From assembly GCF_040689105.1 (NCBI RefSeq), contig NZ_JBFBVU010000022.1:1-64000 (forward strand): a stretch of 64,000 bases of DNA, given 5' to 3'. A program made the position numbers and the translations under genes. Shown in pieces: positions 26,450-34,696 of this stretch. The stretch comes from Meridianimarinicoccus marinus (GTDB taxonomy: Bacteria > Pseudomonadota > Alphaproteobacteria > Rhodobacterales > Rhodobacteraceae). Within the stretch, counting starts at the first letter, position 1. Every line of letters begins with the position of its first letter. The notes under the pieces are model-generated. The model made no database searches. It had not been told where the DNA came from and worked only from the letters and a program-made list of their open reading frames with translations.

Positions 26450-27889
26450 ATGCATAGAAACCTGATCCCCGGCCTTGCCGGCCTGGTTCTGATGGCCGGG
26501 GCGGCGCAGGCCTCGGACGCGGTGGTGGGCGAAGCTACGACCTTTACCAGCCCCAACGGTGTGAGCGAACATTGCGTGCGGATCGCGCCGATCCCCGGCG
26601 GCACTTACAGCAAGCATGATGCCAAGGAAGAAGCCGACTATTGCGCCATCGACTTCTATGCCGCCGACGTCGCCCTTTGCCCCAAGACCTGGAGCACCAG
26701 CCCCGGCATGATGGTCTATGACGTCAGCGAAGGCGCCTATGCCGGAAATCGTGCGGAATTCGAGCGTAATGCCTGCAAGGAAGGAAAATCGGCCAAGGAT
26801 CTGGCCGCCGACGATCTGGCCAAGTTCAAATCGACCATGAACGCCAAGGGCACCAGTGGCACCTTCGCGCCGTCCTCGCTGCTGTATTACCATTTCTCCC
26901 GCTACTTCGACGCGACGGTGATCGTGCCGGTGGCGGTCTGGCGCAGCATGGACGCGAAGATGCACCAGACCGAGGTCGCCGATCCGGGCCTCGCGCTGTC
27001 GGGCAGCCGGTCCAGCGGGCGGATGAACCACGCTGGCTGGCAGGTCTTCGCCGCCGCCGATCGCAACCCGTCCAGCTACAGCCCGACAGACGAGTTGTTC
27101 ACCGCCGACCGCAGTCAGATCTACGGTGTGCTGCTGTCCAGCCCCGGCCATCGCTATGGATCCGAGATCAACGGCACCCGCAAGTCCGGCTGGGGCAAGG
27201 GCCAGAACGAGGATTTCCAGCAGACCCCCGCATTCCTCGCCCTGCGTTCGGATCTGCCCCTGGACGAGGCCATCGCGCACGGTCTGCACGAAGGCCGCAA
27301 AGATCGCCAGATCGCCCGTGATCTGGGCGATGACGGGACCCCGCAGCAGATGGTTTACTGGATGACCGAGTTGAGCGAGATCGTTCTGCTGGACTTTGTC
27401 TTCAGCCAGCAGGATCGCGTCGGCAACATCGACTTCACACCGTATTACTACTGGACCGAGGCGGGAGAGGTTCAAACCGAGAAGGCCAAGCATCACGAAG
27501 CCGGCGACGGCGACGTGCCCGCCGACGCCCTGCTGCTGCGCCGTACCAACCTGAACGACAACGACGCGGGCGGGCGGGTGCAATACGCCAATTTCGCCAA
27601 ATCCACACAGATGCTGGAAAAGCTGCGCCATTTCGGGCCGGACACCTATCGCAAGCTGATCGCGCTGGACGCCGATCTTCAGGCACAGGGGCCGCTGTAT
27701 CAATGGGTGGCCACCTCGGTCGGGCTGGACGCCGGACAGGTATCGCAGATCGTGAAGAACACCACGCTGGCGGCGGGCATCCTGCGGAAAAGCTGTACCG
27801 AGGGGAAGCTCACCTTCGATCTGGATCCGGAAACCTATTTCCTGACCGGCACCGCAGAAGCAGTCCCGGTGCCCTGCGATGGGGGGTAA
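26450..27889 (+). CDS. Exported protein, possibly Fam20C/CotH-type kinase-like
   Basis: A 479-residue exported protein with a signal peptide (residues 1-21). I do not recognise a named family. The region LLYYHFSRYFDATVIVPVAVW (144-164) followed much later by IVLLDFVFSQQDRVGNIDF (311-329) resembles the order in Fam20C, CotH and HipA-like kinases, where a (D/Q)DRxxxN motif carries the catalytic Asp (here Asp322) and metal-binding Asn (Asn326). LNDNDAG near 368-374 could serve as the second metal Asp. This assignment is tentative. It overlaps the phosphoesterase gene by 11 bases and follows the phosphatase-like gene. Confidence 0.55.
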   Translation: MHRNLIPGLAGLVLMAGAAQASDAVVGEATTFTSPNGVSEHCVRIAPIPGGTYSKHDAKEEADYCAIDFYAADVALCPKTWSTSPGMMVYDVSEGAYAGNRAEFERNACKEGKSAKDLAADDLAKFKSTMNAKGTSGTFAPSSLLYYHFSRYFDATVIVPVAVWRSMDAKMHQTEVADPGLALSGSRSSGRMNHAGWQVFAAADRNPSSYSPTDELFTADRSQIYGVLLSSPGHRYGSEINGTRKSGWGKGQNEDFQQTPAFLALRSDLPLDEAIAHGLHEGRKDRQIARDLGDDGTPQQMVYWMTELSEIVLLDFVFSQQDRVGNIDFTPYYYWTEAGEVQTEKAKHHEAGDGDVPADALLLRRTNLNDNDAGGRVQYANFAKSTQMLEKLRHFGPDTYRKLIALDADLQAQGPLYQWVATSVGLDAGQVSQIVKNTTLAAGILRKSCTEGKLTFDLDPETYFLTGTAEAVPVPCDGG

Positions 27890-28814
27890 ACTTCTTGGCG
27901 CGGCCCTGCTGTTTCTGACCCTGCTGGCCAGTCCGGCGGCGGCGTTGCGGGTGGTGGTGATCTCCGATCTCAACGGCTCCTATGGCTCGACCACCTATTC
28001 CAGCCGGGTGCCCGCTGCTGTTCAACAGATCATTGCCCTGAACCCCGATCTGGTCATTGCCACCGGCGACATGGTCGCCGGTCAACGCTCGCCAGCCCTG
28101 AGCACCGATCAGGTGCGCGCCATGTGGGCAGGGTTCCACCGTGTGGTCAGCGATCCGCTGGCACAGGCGGGCATCCCTCTGGCGGTCACTCCCGGCAATC
28201 ACGACGCCTCGGCCTACGGCGGGTTCGAGGCTGAACGGCGGATTTATGGCGAGCAATGGCGCGCCCGCAAACCCAAGCTGCGCTATCTCGACGATGCGGA
28301 TTACCCGTTCTTCTACGCCTTCGAGATGGAGGGCGTGCGCTTCGTCTCGCTGGATGCCACCACCCTCGGCCCCTTGCGCGGCGATCAGATGGCGCGACTG
28401 TCCAAGGTCGTGGACGGGAAGGAACCTGCCGTCACCTTCAGCCACCTGCCCCTGTGGCCCTTCGCCCAGAAGCGCGAGCGCGAGATCATCGGCGATCCAA
28501 TGCTGGAGGCGCTATATAACAAGCTGGGCGTCGATCTGCACCTGTCGGGCCACCATCACGCCTATTATCCGGGCTGGAAGGACGGCGTGGCCTATATCTC
28601 GCAGGCTTGTCTGGGTGGTGGCGCGCGGGTGTTGATCGGCGACAGCGCTCGCAGCACGCCCAGCTTCACGGTGCTGGAGATCGGCCGAAAGGAGTTGCGC
28701 TCGGTTACGGCCTACACCGGCGCGGGGTTTCAGACACCGCTGAACCCGGCCAGCCTGCCTGCGCAGATCGTCTCGCCTCAGGCCACCCTCAAGCGTCTTG
28801 ACCTTGTGAAGTGA
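27879..28814 (+). CDS. Exported metallophosphoesterase
   Basis: A 311-residue calcineurin-like phosphoesterase with a signal peptide (residues 1-22). Metal-site motifs are SDLNGSYG (first motif with Asn in place of the usual His), ATGDMV, PGNHDA, FSHLPLW and SGHHHAYYPG. The enzyme should hydrolyse a phosphomonoester or diester in the periplasm. It overlaps the kinase-like gene and ends the run of exported proteins. The substrate could be the product of that neighbour; this is inference. Confidence 0.82.
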   Translation: MGGKLLGAALLFLTLLASPAAALRVVVISDLNGSYGSTTYSSRVPAAVQQIIALNPDLVIATGDMVAGQRSPALSTDQVRAMWAGFHRVVSDPLAQAGIPLAVTPGNHDASAYGGFEAERRIYGEQWRARKPKLRYLDDADYPFFYAFEMEGVRFVSLDATTLGPLRGDQMARLSKVVDGKEPAVTFSHLPLWPFAQKREREIIGDPMLEALYNKLGVDLHLSGHHHAYYPGWKDGVAYISQACLGGGARVLIGDSARSTPSFTVLEIGRKELRSVTAYTGAGFQTPLNPASLPAQIVSPQATLKRLDLVK

Positions 28815-28893
28815 CGGGGACCGCGCATTGGTCCGAATGGCCCGGCGTCTTGAACGGACGCCGCATGACCCTGGACATGAAAAGGACGCCTAC

Positions 28894-29895
28894 GTGACAA
28901 ACCACCGTGCAACATCGACCCAACCCGACACAGCCTTTGACGCGATCCAGGTCGGCAACGGCGCGCTGACGGCCCGCATTCTGCCCTATGGCGCGACACT
29001 TCAGGATCTGAGGCTTGAGGGCACGCCCCATGCGCTTGTGCTGGGCCACCCGACGGCCCGGGACTATGTGGACAGCACCGCCTATTTCGGCGCTGTCGTG
29101 GGGCGCTGTGCGAACCGGATTGCCAACGGTCGCTACGACCTGGAAGGCAAGACCTGTCACACACCGCGCAATTTCCTGGATCGTCACACGCTGCACGGCG
29201 GCGGCAACAGCATCGAACGCATGGTGTGGCAGGTGGTATCCCGCACCGAGACCGAAGTGTCGCTGCACCTGCACCTGCCCGATGGTCACGAAGGCTTTGG
29301 CGGCAATCTCGATCTGCGCCTGACCTACCGCATCCTGCCGCCCGCCGTGCTGAGTTTCGAGCTGACCGCCACCACCGACAGCGCGTCCCTGTGCAACATC
29401 GCGCCGCATTGGTATTTCAACCTCGACGGTACGGGCCCAATTTGCGATCACAGGCTGTCCGTCGTGGCCCGGCACTACCTGCCCGTCGATCAGGAGTTGA
29501 TCCCGACCGGAGAGATCGCCCCGGTCGCAGGTACACCGTTCGATTTCCAGACCGCGCGCGCCGTCGGCGATGTCCTGTACGATCACAACTTCTGCCTGTC
29601 GGACGGCCCCCAGCCCTGTCGTGAGGTGGCCCGTCTGACCGGGCCGATGTCGGGCATCACCCTTACCCTGTCGACGACCGAGCCGGGACTGCAGGTGTAT
29701 TCCGGCGCCTATCTGGATGAAACGGAACGGTCGACCCTCAATGGCCAGCCCTATACGCCTTTCACCGGCATCGCGCTGGAACCGCAGGGGTGGCCGGATG
29801 CCCCCAACCAACCTGGATTTCCCTCGGTCGTGCTGAGGCAGGGAGAGACCTATCGGCACGTGTCCACCTTTGCCTTCAGCCGCGCGGACGGCTGA
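28894..29895 (+). CDS. galM: Aldose 1-epimerase
   Basis: A 333-residue galactose mutarotase-like enzyme that interconverts alpha and beta anomers of free sugars in the cytoplasm. Family landmarks are GATLQDLRL, GAVVGRCANRIANGRY, TLHGGG, the catalytic His in IAPHWYFNLDG and the catalytic Glu in FTGIALEPQGWPDAPN. I chose GTG 28894 because AAAGGA lies eight bases upstream, whereas the ATG at 28828 lacks a ribosome site. It is a single gene between the exported phospho-type run and the convergent SUMF1 operon. Confidence 0.85.
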   Translation: MTNHRATSTQPDTAFDAIQVGNGALTARILPYGATLQDLRLEGTPHALVLGHPTARDYVDSTAYFGAVVGRCANRIANGRYDLEGKTCHTPRNFLDRHTLHGGGNSIERMVWQVVSRTETEVSLHLHLPDGHEGFGGNLDLRLTYRILPPAVLSFELTATTDSASLCNIAPHWYFNLDGTGPICDHRLSVVARHYLPVDQELIPTGEIAPVAGTPFDFQTARAVGDVLYDHNFCLSDGPQPCREVARLTGPMSGITLTLSTTEPGLQVYSGAYLDETERSTLNGQPYTPFTGIALEPQGWPDAPNQPGFPSVVLRQGETYRHVSTFAFSRADG

Positions 29896-29922
29896 TCCGA
29901 CCCGCCCAGCACCTGCTTGCCG

Positions 29923-30702
29923 CTAGTTCCCGGACCCCGGTTCCCGCAGGACCCGAATGCCGATCACGTCGTTGCGCAGCACGATCCTGTCGCCGAAATA
30001 TTCGTCAGGCCGAAAGTACTTGCGTACCGGTGTGTCCCATCCGCCGCCACGAAAGATCGCGTTCGAGCAATCGCCGCGCAGGCAGGAATTGGTCCAGTTC
30101 CAGACATTGCCCACCGCATCGTGCAGCCCCCAGCCATTGGCCGGAAACGCGGTCACGGGCGCGGTGTTGACATAGCCGTCATCGCAGTCGTGAAGTCGAC
30201 GCTCGTCCTCTGGAAAGCCCGTCTTGAAAGTCGTATCCGCAGTGTTGGCATAGTCGCAAATCGCGCCATAGTCATCGCCCCACCAGAACTCTGTCGTGGT
30301 CCCGGCTGCCGCGGCCCGCGCGGATTCCTCTAGCGTCGGCAGGCGGTAAAAATGACCCGTGCGCTCGGTCAGCCAGTCGGTATAGGCCACCGCATCATTC
30401 CAGCTGACACACACCACCGGATGATCGTCCTCTTGAGGATAGCCGGGGTTGGTCCAGTCGGATGTCTCGCTCCAGCCCCGCCGGGCACCGCGCCGCAGCG
30501 AACACCCGTTTCCGGAATGGCCGGTCTCCGTCGCGAAAACCGCGTATTCGCCGCGTGTCACGGGATATTTCCCGATCAGGGTGCCGTCCGGCAGTTCCAC
30601 CAGTTCGGGACATTCGGCACAATCCCTGACCTCCTGCGCGGCCAGTCCCGCCGGTAGTGTCGCCAGTGCCACCACCGCCAGCCTGATCACCGGATGCCTC
30701 AT
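29923..30702 (-). CDS. Exported SUMF1/FGE-fold protein, paralogue A
   Basis: A 259-residue exported protein with a signal peptide (residues 1-22) and a formylglycine-generating-enzyme (SUMF1) fold. Visible signatures are DCAECPELVELPDG, KYPVTRGEY, VCVSWNDAVAYTDWL, YRLPTLEE, GLHDAVGNVWNW and RGGGWDTP. The paired Cys that carry out formylglycine formation near the C-terminus of true FGE are not seen, so the domain probably binds ligand or protein. It is the last gene of a four-gene operon and begins one base after the stop of its paralogue, with a GAGAGGGGGAG ribosome site. Confidence 0.82.
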   Translation of the reverse strand: MRHPVIRLAVVALATLPAGLAAQEVRDCAECPELVELPDGTLIGKYPVTRGEYAVFATETGHSGNGCSLRRGARRGWSETSDWTNPGYPQEDDHPVVCVSWNDAVAYTDWLTERTGHFYRLPTLEESARAAAAGTTTEFWWGDDYGAICDYANTADTTFKTGFPEDERRLHDCDDGYVNTAPVTAFPANGWGLHDAVGNVWNWTNSCLRGDCSNAIFRGGGWDTPVRKYFRPDEYFGDRIVLRNDVIGIRVLREPGSGN

Positions 30703-30703
30703 G

Positions 30704-31417
30704 TCAGAACTCCCCCTCTCGGACGACGCGCATTCCATAGTGGTTGTAAGGCGCATCCGCCCGGTTCCAGATTTCCGCATCCATGCGCAGCGCAGCCGGT
30801 GAGCTCGACCAGCCGCCGCCGATCAGGTAGCGCTCCTCGCAATCGTCCGTGGCGCAGTCGCTGGTCCAGATCCAGACGTTGCCCACCGCATCGGCAACAT
30901 TGTAGCGGTTCTTGTCATAGGTTCCGACAGGCACCGTCCCGGTTCCGGCATCCGCCCCGCCGCAGCCGTCGCAATTGGCACGGCCAACGCCCACCGACTG
31001 CCCCCACCAGTAATTCCCCGTACTGCCGCCAAGGGCCGCATAGCGAACCTCGGCGCGCGTGGGCAGGCGATAGCTTTGCCCGGTCAGATCGCTCAGCCAC
31101 ACCGCATAGCCCGCGGCATCCAGATACGAGACGCAGACAACTGGGTGCATGTCGGTCTGTTCGATATGGGCAAAGGACCAGTTGCATCCCCATCCCGTGC
31201 GCTTGTACGCCGTCGCCTCTGCATAGGCGCGGAATTGGCCGCGCGTGACCGGCGTCTGGCTGATCATCAGTCCGTCGGGCAGCACCACCATCACCGGGCA
31301 GTGGTCACAGTCCTGCACAAGCCGTTCCTTTGGTGCGGGCAGCAGCAGCCCCTGCGCATGGGCCGAAACCGCAAGCGCAGCCCCCGCCAACCAGACGATG
31401 AGACAGACCCGGTTCAT
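30704..31417 (-). CDS. Exported SUMF1/FGE-fold protein, paralogue B
   Basis: A 237-residue exported paralogue of the next gene, with a signal peptide (MNRVCLIVWLAGAALAVSAHA). It shows DCDHCPVMVVLPDG, QTPVTRGQFRAY, VCVSYLDAAGYAVWL, YRLPTRAE, NVADAVGNVWIW and IGGGWSSSP. As in paralogue A, the redox Cys pair of catalytic FGE is missing. The start ATG 31417 overlaps the caspase stop by ATGA, so it is translated with the caspase. SUMF1-fold domains are common partners of bacterial caspases, here on separate exported chains. Confidence 0.82.
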   Translation of the reverse strand: MNRVCLIVWLAGAALAVSAHAQGLLLPAPKERLVQDCDHCPVMVVLPDGLMISQTPVTRGQFRAYAEATAYKRTGWGCNWSFAHIEQTDMHPVVCVSYLDAAGYAVWLSDLTGQSYRLPTRAEVRYAALGGSTGNYWWGQSVGVGRANCDGCGGADAGTGTVPVGTYDKNRYNVADAVGNVWIWTSDCATDDCEERYLIGGGWSSSPAALRMDAEIWNRADAPYNHYGMRVVREGEF

Positions 31418-33288
31418 AGCGTTTCCAGAAGGTCCCCGGCGCCGGGGATGTCCTGGTCCACGGCCTGTTGCAGCAAGGTCCGGGCGCGCTCGGAATCCGC
31501 GTCGCCGCCACGACCGTCGCGATAGAGGATCGCCAGATTGGCTTGGGCGTAGCCGTTGCCCTTGCGGGCCGCGCGTTCCAGCCACTTGCGCGCCAGCGTC
31601 TCGTTCTTCGGCAGCCCCATGCCTTCGGCCATCATGATGCCGGCGGCGGTTTCGGCATGGTCATCGCCGATCTGCGCGGCTTTCAGCACCACATCCACGC
31701 GCTGCCACGGGGTCAGCACCCCGGTCTGTTCGGCCCCGACGGATGCCTGATAGGCGCGCGCGGCACGGCGCGTCTGCGACGTCATCACCCCGGCGGGATC
31801 GTCGATGGGATAGCCGAGTGCGATCAGCCCGTACTGGACAAATTCCAGCGGCAGTTCATCCGCCTTGTTCAAGGCGTCCAGCCGCAGACGCGCATGGGTG
31901 GCCATCGGCTGCCCGCCAAGCAGGAATTCCTGGACCTCTTCGGCACGCTCCAGCGCGCTCAGCCGGGCCTTTGCCAGATCGCGGTAGGCACCGCCCGGAA
32001 ACAGGTCGAGGTAGAGCTGGAATTCCGCCGGCAGCACGCTGGCCCGGATCGATTCCCAGAACAATGTGTCGGTGTCGGCGTCATCGCGCGGACGCCCCCC
32101 CACAAAATCGAGGGTCCGGTACGCGTTCCGGGCCAGGTCGGAATAGTCGCTGTCGGGAAAGTTGGCCAGATAGCGCTCCAGCCCGACCGAACTCGACGTC
32201 AGGACCGCTTGCAAGAACAGGCTCTGTTCGTCGAACGCCCACTCGTCACCGGTCTCCGGATCCTGGCCCATATGAACGGGCCGGATGGCTCGCCCGTCAG
32301 ACGACTTGGGAATGCCGTATTCCATGCCGACGAACTGACCGCCCTGCATTGCCAGGGTTTCCTGCTTGCGGTTGGTGGACACGAAGAAGAACTCGCCATC
32401 ATTGGCGCCCATGTCCCAGACCTGCGGAGTGATCGGGCGGCGCCAACCGGCGGCATCGGCCAGTTGCTTCACTCGTTTCTTGACGTAGTCCTCGATCTCG
32501 TTGACCGTCACCAACCCATCCCTGTCGAATCGGCCGCTCTCGGTATCGGCGCTTCCGCGAATGGCTTCCAGAACGGCATAGGTGAATACGCTGCCCGCAA
32601 TCCGTTCGGTGGCAATGGTTTCCTGTTCGTAGGTTCCGGCGGTGATGATGTGCCGGCTGGGCCGCGCCATCTGCGCGAGGGTGATGTCACGCGTGCTGCT
32701 TTTACTGACAGTTCCGGCAAAGCCACTGAAACAACTGTCCAGCAGGTACAGCACCTGCTTGGCCTTGATGTGAGAATCCCAATCCGTCAGGTTTTTCATG
32801 CTGATCATCTGGCTCAGCTGGCTGGGCTTCGCTGCGGCCACGGGAAGATAACCCAATCGCCCCCCCAGCCTGTCCAATTGGGTGTGGCCATGACCGGACC
32901 AGTAGAACACCATCCGGTCCTCTGGACCGACACGTTGGCGAAAATCATCCACCATCAACTGGTTCACACGTTGCGGGGTGACGTCCTCTTCGGTCAGCAG
33001 ATGCACATAGTCGAAGCCCGCCTCATCCAGCAGGAAATCCTTCATGCGGATCGGATCGGATGCGGTCGGTAGCGTCGAGAAATGCTCGAACCGGCTGATC
33101 CCGATCACAAGGGCATAGCTGCGGCGGAACCCCAACTCGTTGCCTTGCACGAAATACTGAAGCTGCCGGCCCCAGTCGTCAAATCCGCCGGGTTTCTCGA
33201 AGGACTGGTCAAGGGCCAGGGCGCCTGACCCCACGCACAGTGCAGCCCCTGTGAGGAAAGCCCGCATCTGCGCCCGGGGACAGGTCAT
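31414..33288 (-). CDS. Exported caspase-family (C14) peptidase with Sel1-like repeats
   Basis: A 624-residue protein beginning with a signal peptide (to about residue 26). A caspase domain (about 55-300) carries the dyad His133 in FYWSGHGHT and Cys186 in YLLDSCFSG. The middle (400-530) contains FLQAVLTSSSVGLERYLANF-type helical repeats and a peptidoglycan-binding-like helix set (IALGYPIDDPAGVMTSQTRR). The C-terminus has Sel1/TPR-like repeats (MAEGMGLPKNETLARKWLER, NLAILYRDGRGGDADSERAR). ATG 33288 overlaps the small membrane protein gene by ATGA. The exported location is unusual for a metacaspase-like protease and suggests an envelope substrate. Confidence 0.87.
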   Translation of the reverse strand: MTCPRAQMRAFLTGAALCVGSGALALDQSFEKPGGFDDWGRQLQYFVQGNELGFRRSYALVIGISRFEHFSTLPTASDPIRMKDFLLDEAGFDYVHLLTEEDVTPQRVNQLMVDDFRQRVGPEDRMVFYWSGHGHTQLDRLGGRLGYLPVAAAKPSQLSQMISMKNLTDWDSHIKAKQVLYLLDSCFSGFAGTVSKSSTRDITLAQMARPSRHIITAGTYEQETIATERIAGSVFTYAVLEAIRGSADTESGRFDRDGLVTVNEIEDYVKKRVKQLADAAGWRRPITPQVWDMGANDGEFFFVSTNRKQETLAMQGGQFVGMEYGIPKSSDGRAIRPVHMGQDPETGDEWAFDEQSLFLQAVLTSSSVGLERYLANFPDSDYSDLARNAYRTLDFVGGRPRDDADTDTLFWESIRASVLPAEFQLYLDLFPGGAYRDLAKARLSALERAEEVQEFLLGGQPMATHARLRLDALNKADELPLEFVQYGLIALGYPIDDPAGVMTSQTRRAARAYQASVGAEQTGVLTPWQRVDVVLKAAQIGDDHAETAAGIMMAEGMGLPKNETLARKWLERAARKGNGYAQANLAILYRDGRGGDADSERARTLLQQAVDQDIPGAGDLLETL

Positions 33289-33497
33289 GACTTGCGTGCG
33301 TCCAGCACCTTTCCGATCAGCCCCACGACAGATGTCAGCAATCCGACGACGGAGGTTGCAAGCCCGACCAGCGCCAGGGTTTCGCCCGAGCCGCTTTGCG
33401 GCGTCACACCGGCGGGTACGCGGTAGGCGAAATAGAGATACGCGCCCACGAGCGTCACAAGAATTGCAAGGATGATGACCGTCGTTCGCTTCAGCAT
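33285..33497 (-). CDS. Small two-span membrane protein
   Basis: A 70-residue protein with one hydrophobic span near the N-terminus (VIILAILVTLVGAYLYFAY) and a second near the C-terminus (LALVGLATSVVGLLTSVVGL). It is the first gene of the caspase/SUMF1 operon and overlaps the caspase start by ATGA. It matches no family I recognise. Conserved coupling to an exported caspase suggests a membrane anchor, inhibitor or immunity-like partner, which is inference only. Confidence 0.7.
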   Translation of the reverse strand: MLKRTTVIILAILVTLVGAYLYFAYRVPAGVTPQSGSGETLALVGLATSVVGLLTSVVGLIGKVLDARKS

Positions 33498-33528
33498 TGC
33501 ATAGCCTCGAGGTCGAAAACACGTTAAC

Positions 33529-33558
33529 ACTATAGGCATAAATCGGCATTTTCGTCAA
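33529..33558 (-). promoter_or_regulatory. Sigma-70-type promoter of the caspase/SUMF1 operon
   Basis: On the minus strand TTGACG (33553-33558) and TATAGT (33529-33534) are 18 bases apart, close to the -35/-10 consensus. The predicted start of transcription is near 33522, about 25 bases before the small membrane protein gene. The surrounding DNA is AT-richer than the flanking genes. Confidence 0.65.
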
Positions 33559-33631
33559 TTTCCGCACGAGCTGCGCCGACGGTTCGCAGGGTCGGAAATG
33601 GTTTCAAGGCAGAACGCGGGGTGGATCGACG

Positions 33632-34696
33632 ATGGGTCCGGGCGATACGGCATTGGTCACGGGCGCGCACGGTCTGGTGGGCAGCGCCGTGGTCCGCCGT
33701 CTGGCCCGGGCCGGGCTTCAGGTCACGGGCATCGACAATGACGCGCGCGCGCAGTTCTTCGGGACAGCCGCCAGCACGCGGGCCGAGGGCGAGGCGCTGT
33801 GCCGGGACCTGCCCGGCTACACGGCCCTCGACATCGACCTGAGGGACAGGCAGGCCCTTTCCCGGCTCTTTCAGGATCGCGGCCGGAATTTCGCGCTCGT
33901 CGTGCATACCGCCGCGCAGCCCTCGCACGACTGGTCCGCCCTCGATCCGGTGCAGGATTTTGCCATCAACGCCGTGGCAACACTGGATCTGCTGGAGCAG
34001 GTCCGCCGCCACGCCCCGGCAGCACATTTCGTGCTGCTGAGTTCCAACAAGGTCTACGGCGACCGTCCCAACCGGCTGCCGCTGGAACAACGGGGGCAGC
34101 GGCTGGTGCTGCCGGAAGACCATCCCTATGCCGCCACCGGTATCGACGAGAGCATGTCGATCGATCAAAGCCGCCATTCCGTGTTCGGCGTATCCAAGAC
34201 CGCCGCCGACCTGCTGACCCAGGAATACGCGCTGCGCTTCGGGCTGGATGCGACCGTGTTCCGCGCCGGGTGCCTGACCGGGGTCGCGCATCGGGGGACC
34301 GCCTTGCACGGGTTTCTCAACCATCTGGTACGGACGGTGCTGGCCGGGGACACCTATACGGTCTGCGGCTATGGCGGCTGTCAGGTCCGCGACAACCTGC
34401 TGGCCGGGGATGTGGCGGACGCCATTTGGCTGGCCGCAGCGCGGCCGGGACTGGGCGTCTATAATCTTGGCGGGGGGCCGTCGGCTTCGGTGTCCGTTCT
34501 GGAGGCGCTTGAGATGGCCAGCGAATTATCCGGCCGACCGGCGCGACTGGAGATCGACCCCGCGGCCCGCTACGGCGACCACAAATGGTGGATTTCGGAC
34601 ACCGGGCGCTTCCGCGCGGCCTTTCCCCAATGGGCCCCGTCGCGGGATGCGCGCGCCCTGATTGCGGAACTGGTGGACGGCCTAGGCCCCCGCTGA
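33632..34696 (+). CDS. NAD-dependent sugar-nucleotide epimerase/dehydratase
   Basis: A 354-residue extended SDR related to CDP-paratose/tyvelose 2-epimerases. The Rossmann motif GAHGLVG is at residues 11-17 and VLLSSNKVYGDRPN follows. The active-site block reads HSVFGVSK, with Phe185 where most members have Tyr and with Lys189 kept. GCLTGVAHRGTALHGFL and GGCQVRDNLLAGDVADAI are typical of this branch. It overlaps the 3' end of the convergent glycosyltransferase-sulfotransferase gene by 15 bases, so both genes probably serve surface polysaccharide or glycoprotein synthesis. Confidence 0.82.
   Translation: MGPGDTALVTGAHGLVGSAVVRRLARAGLQVTGIDNDARAQFFGTAASTRAEGEALCRDLPGYTALDIDLRDRQALSRLFQDRGRNFALVVHTAAQPSHDWSALDPVQDFAINAVATLDLLEQVRRHAPAAHFVLLSSNKVYGDRPNRLPLEQRGQRLVLPEDHPYAATGIDESMSIDQSRHSVFGVSKTAADLLTQEYALRFGLDATVFRAGCLTGVAHRGTALHGFLNHLVRTVLAGDTYTVCGYGGCQVRDNLLAGDVADAIWLAAARPGLGVYNLGGGPSASVSVLEALEMASELSGRPARLEIDPAARYGDHKWWISDTGRFRAAFPQWAPSRDARALIAELVDGLGPR

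Noticed and set aside
29923..31417. Two active formylglycine-generating enzymes
   Set aside because: The C-terminal Cys pair needed for oxidation of target cysteines is not visible, and no sulfatase gene is nearby. Only the SUMF1 fold is supported.
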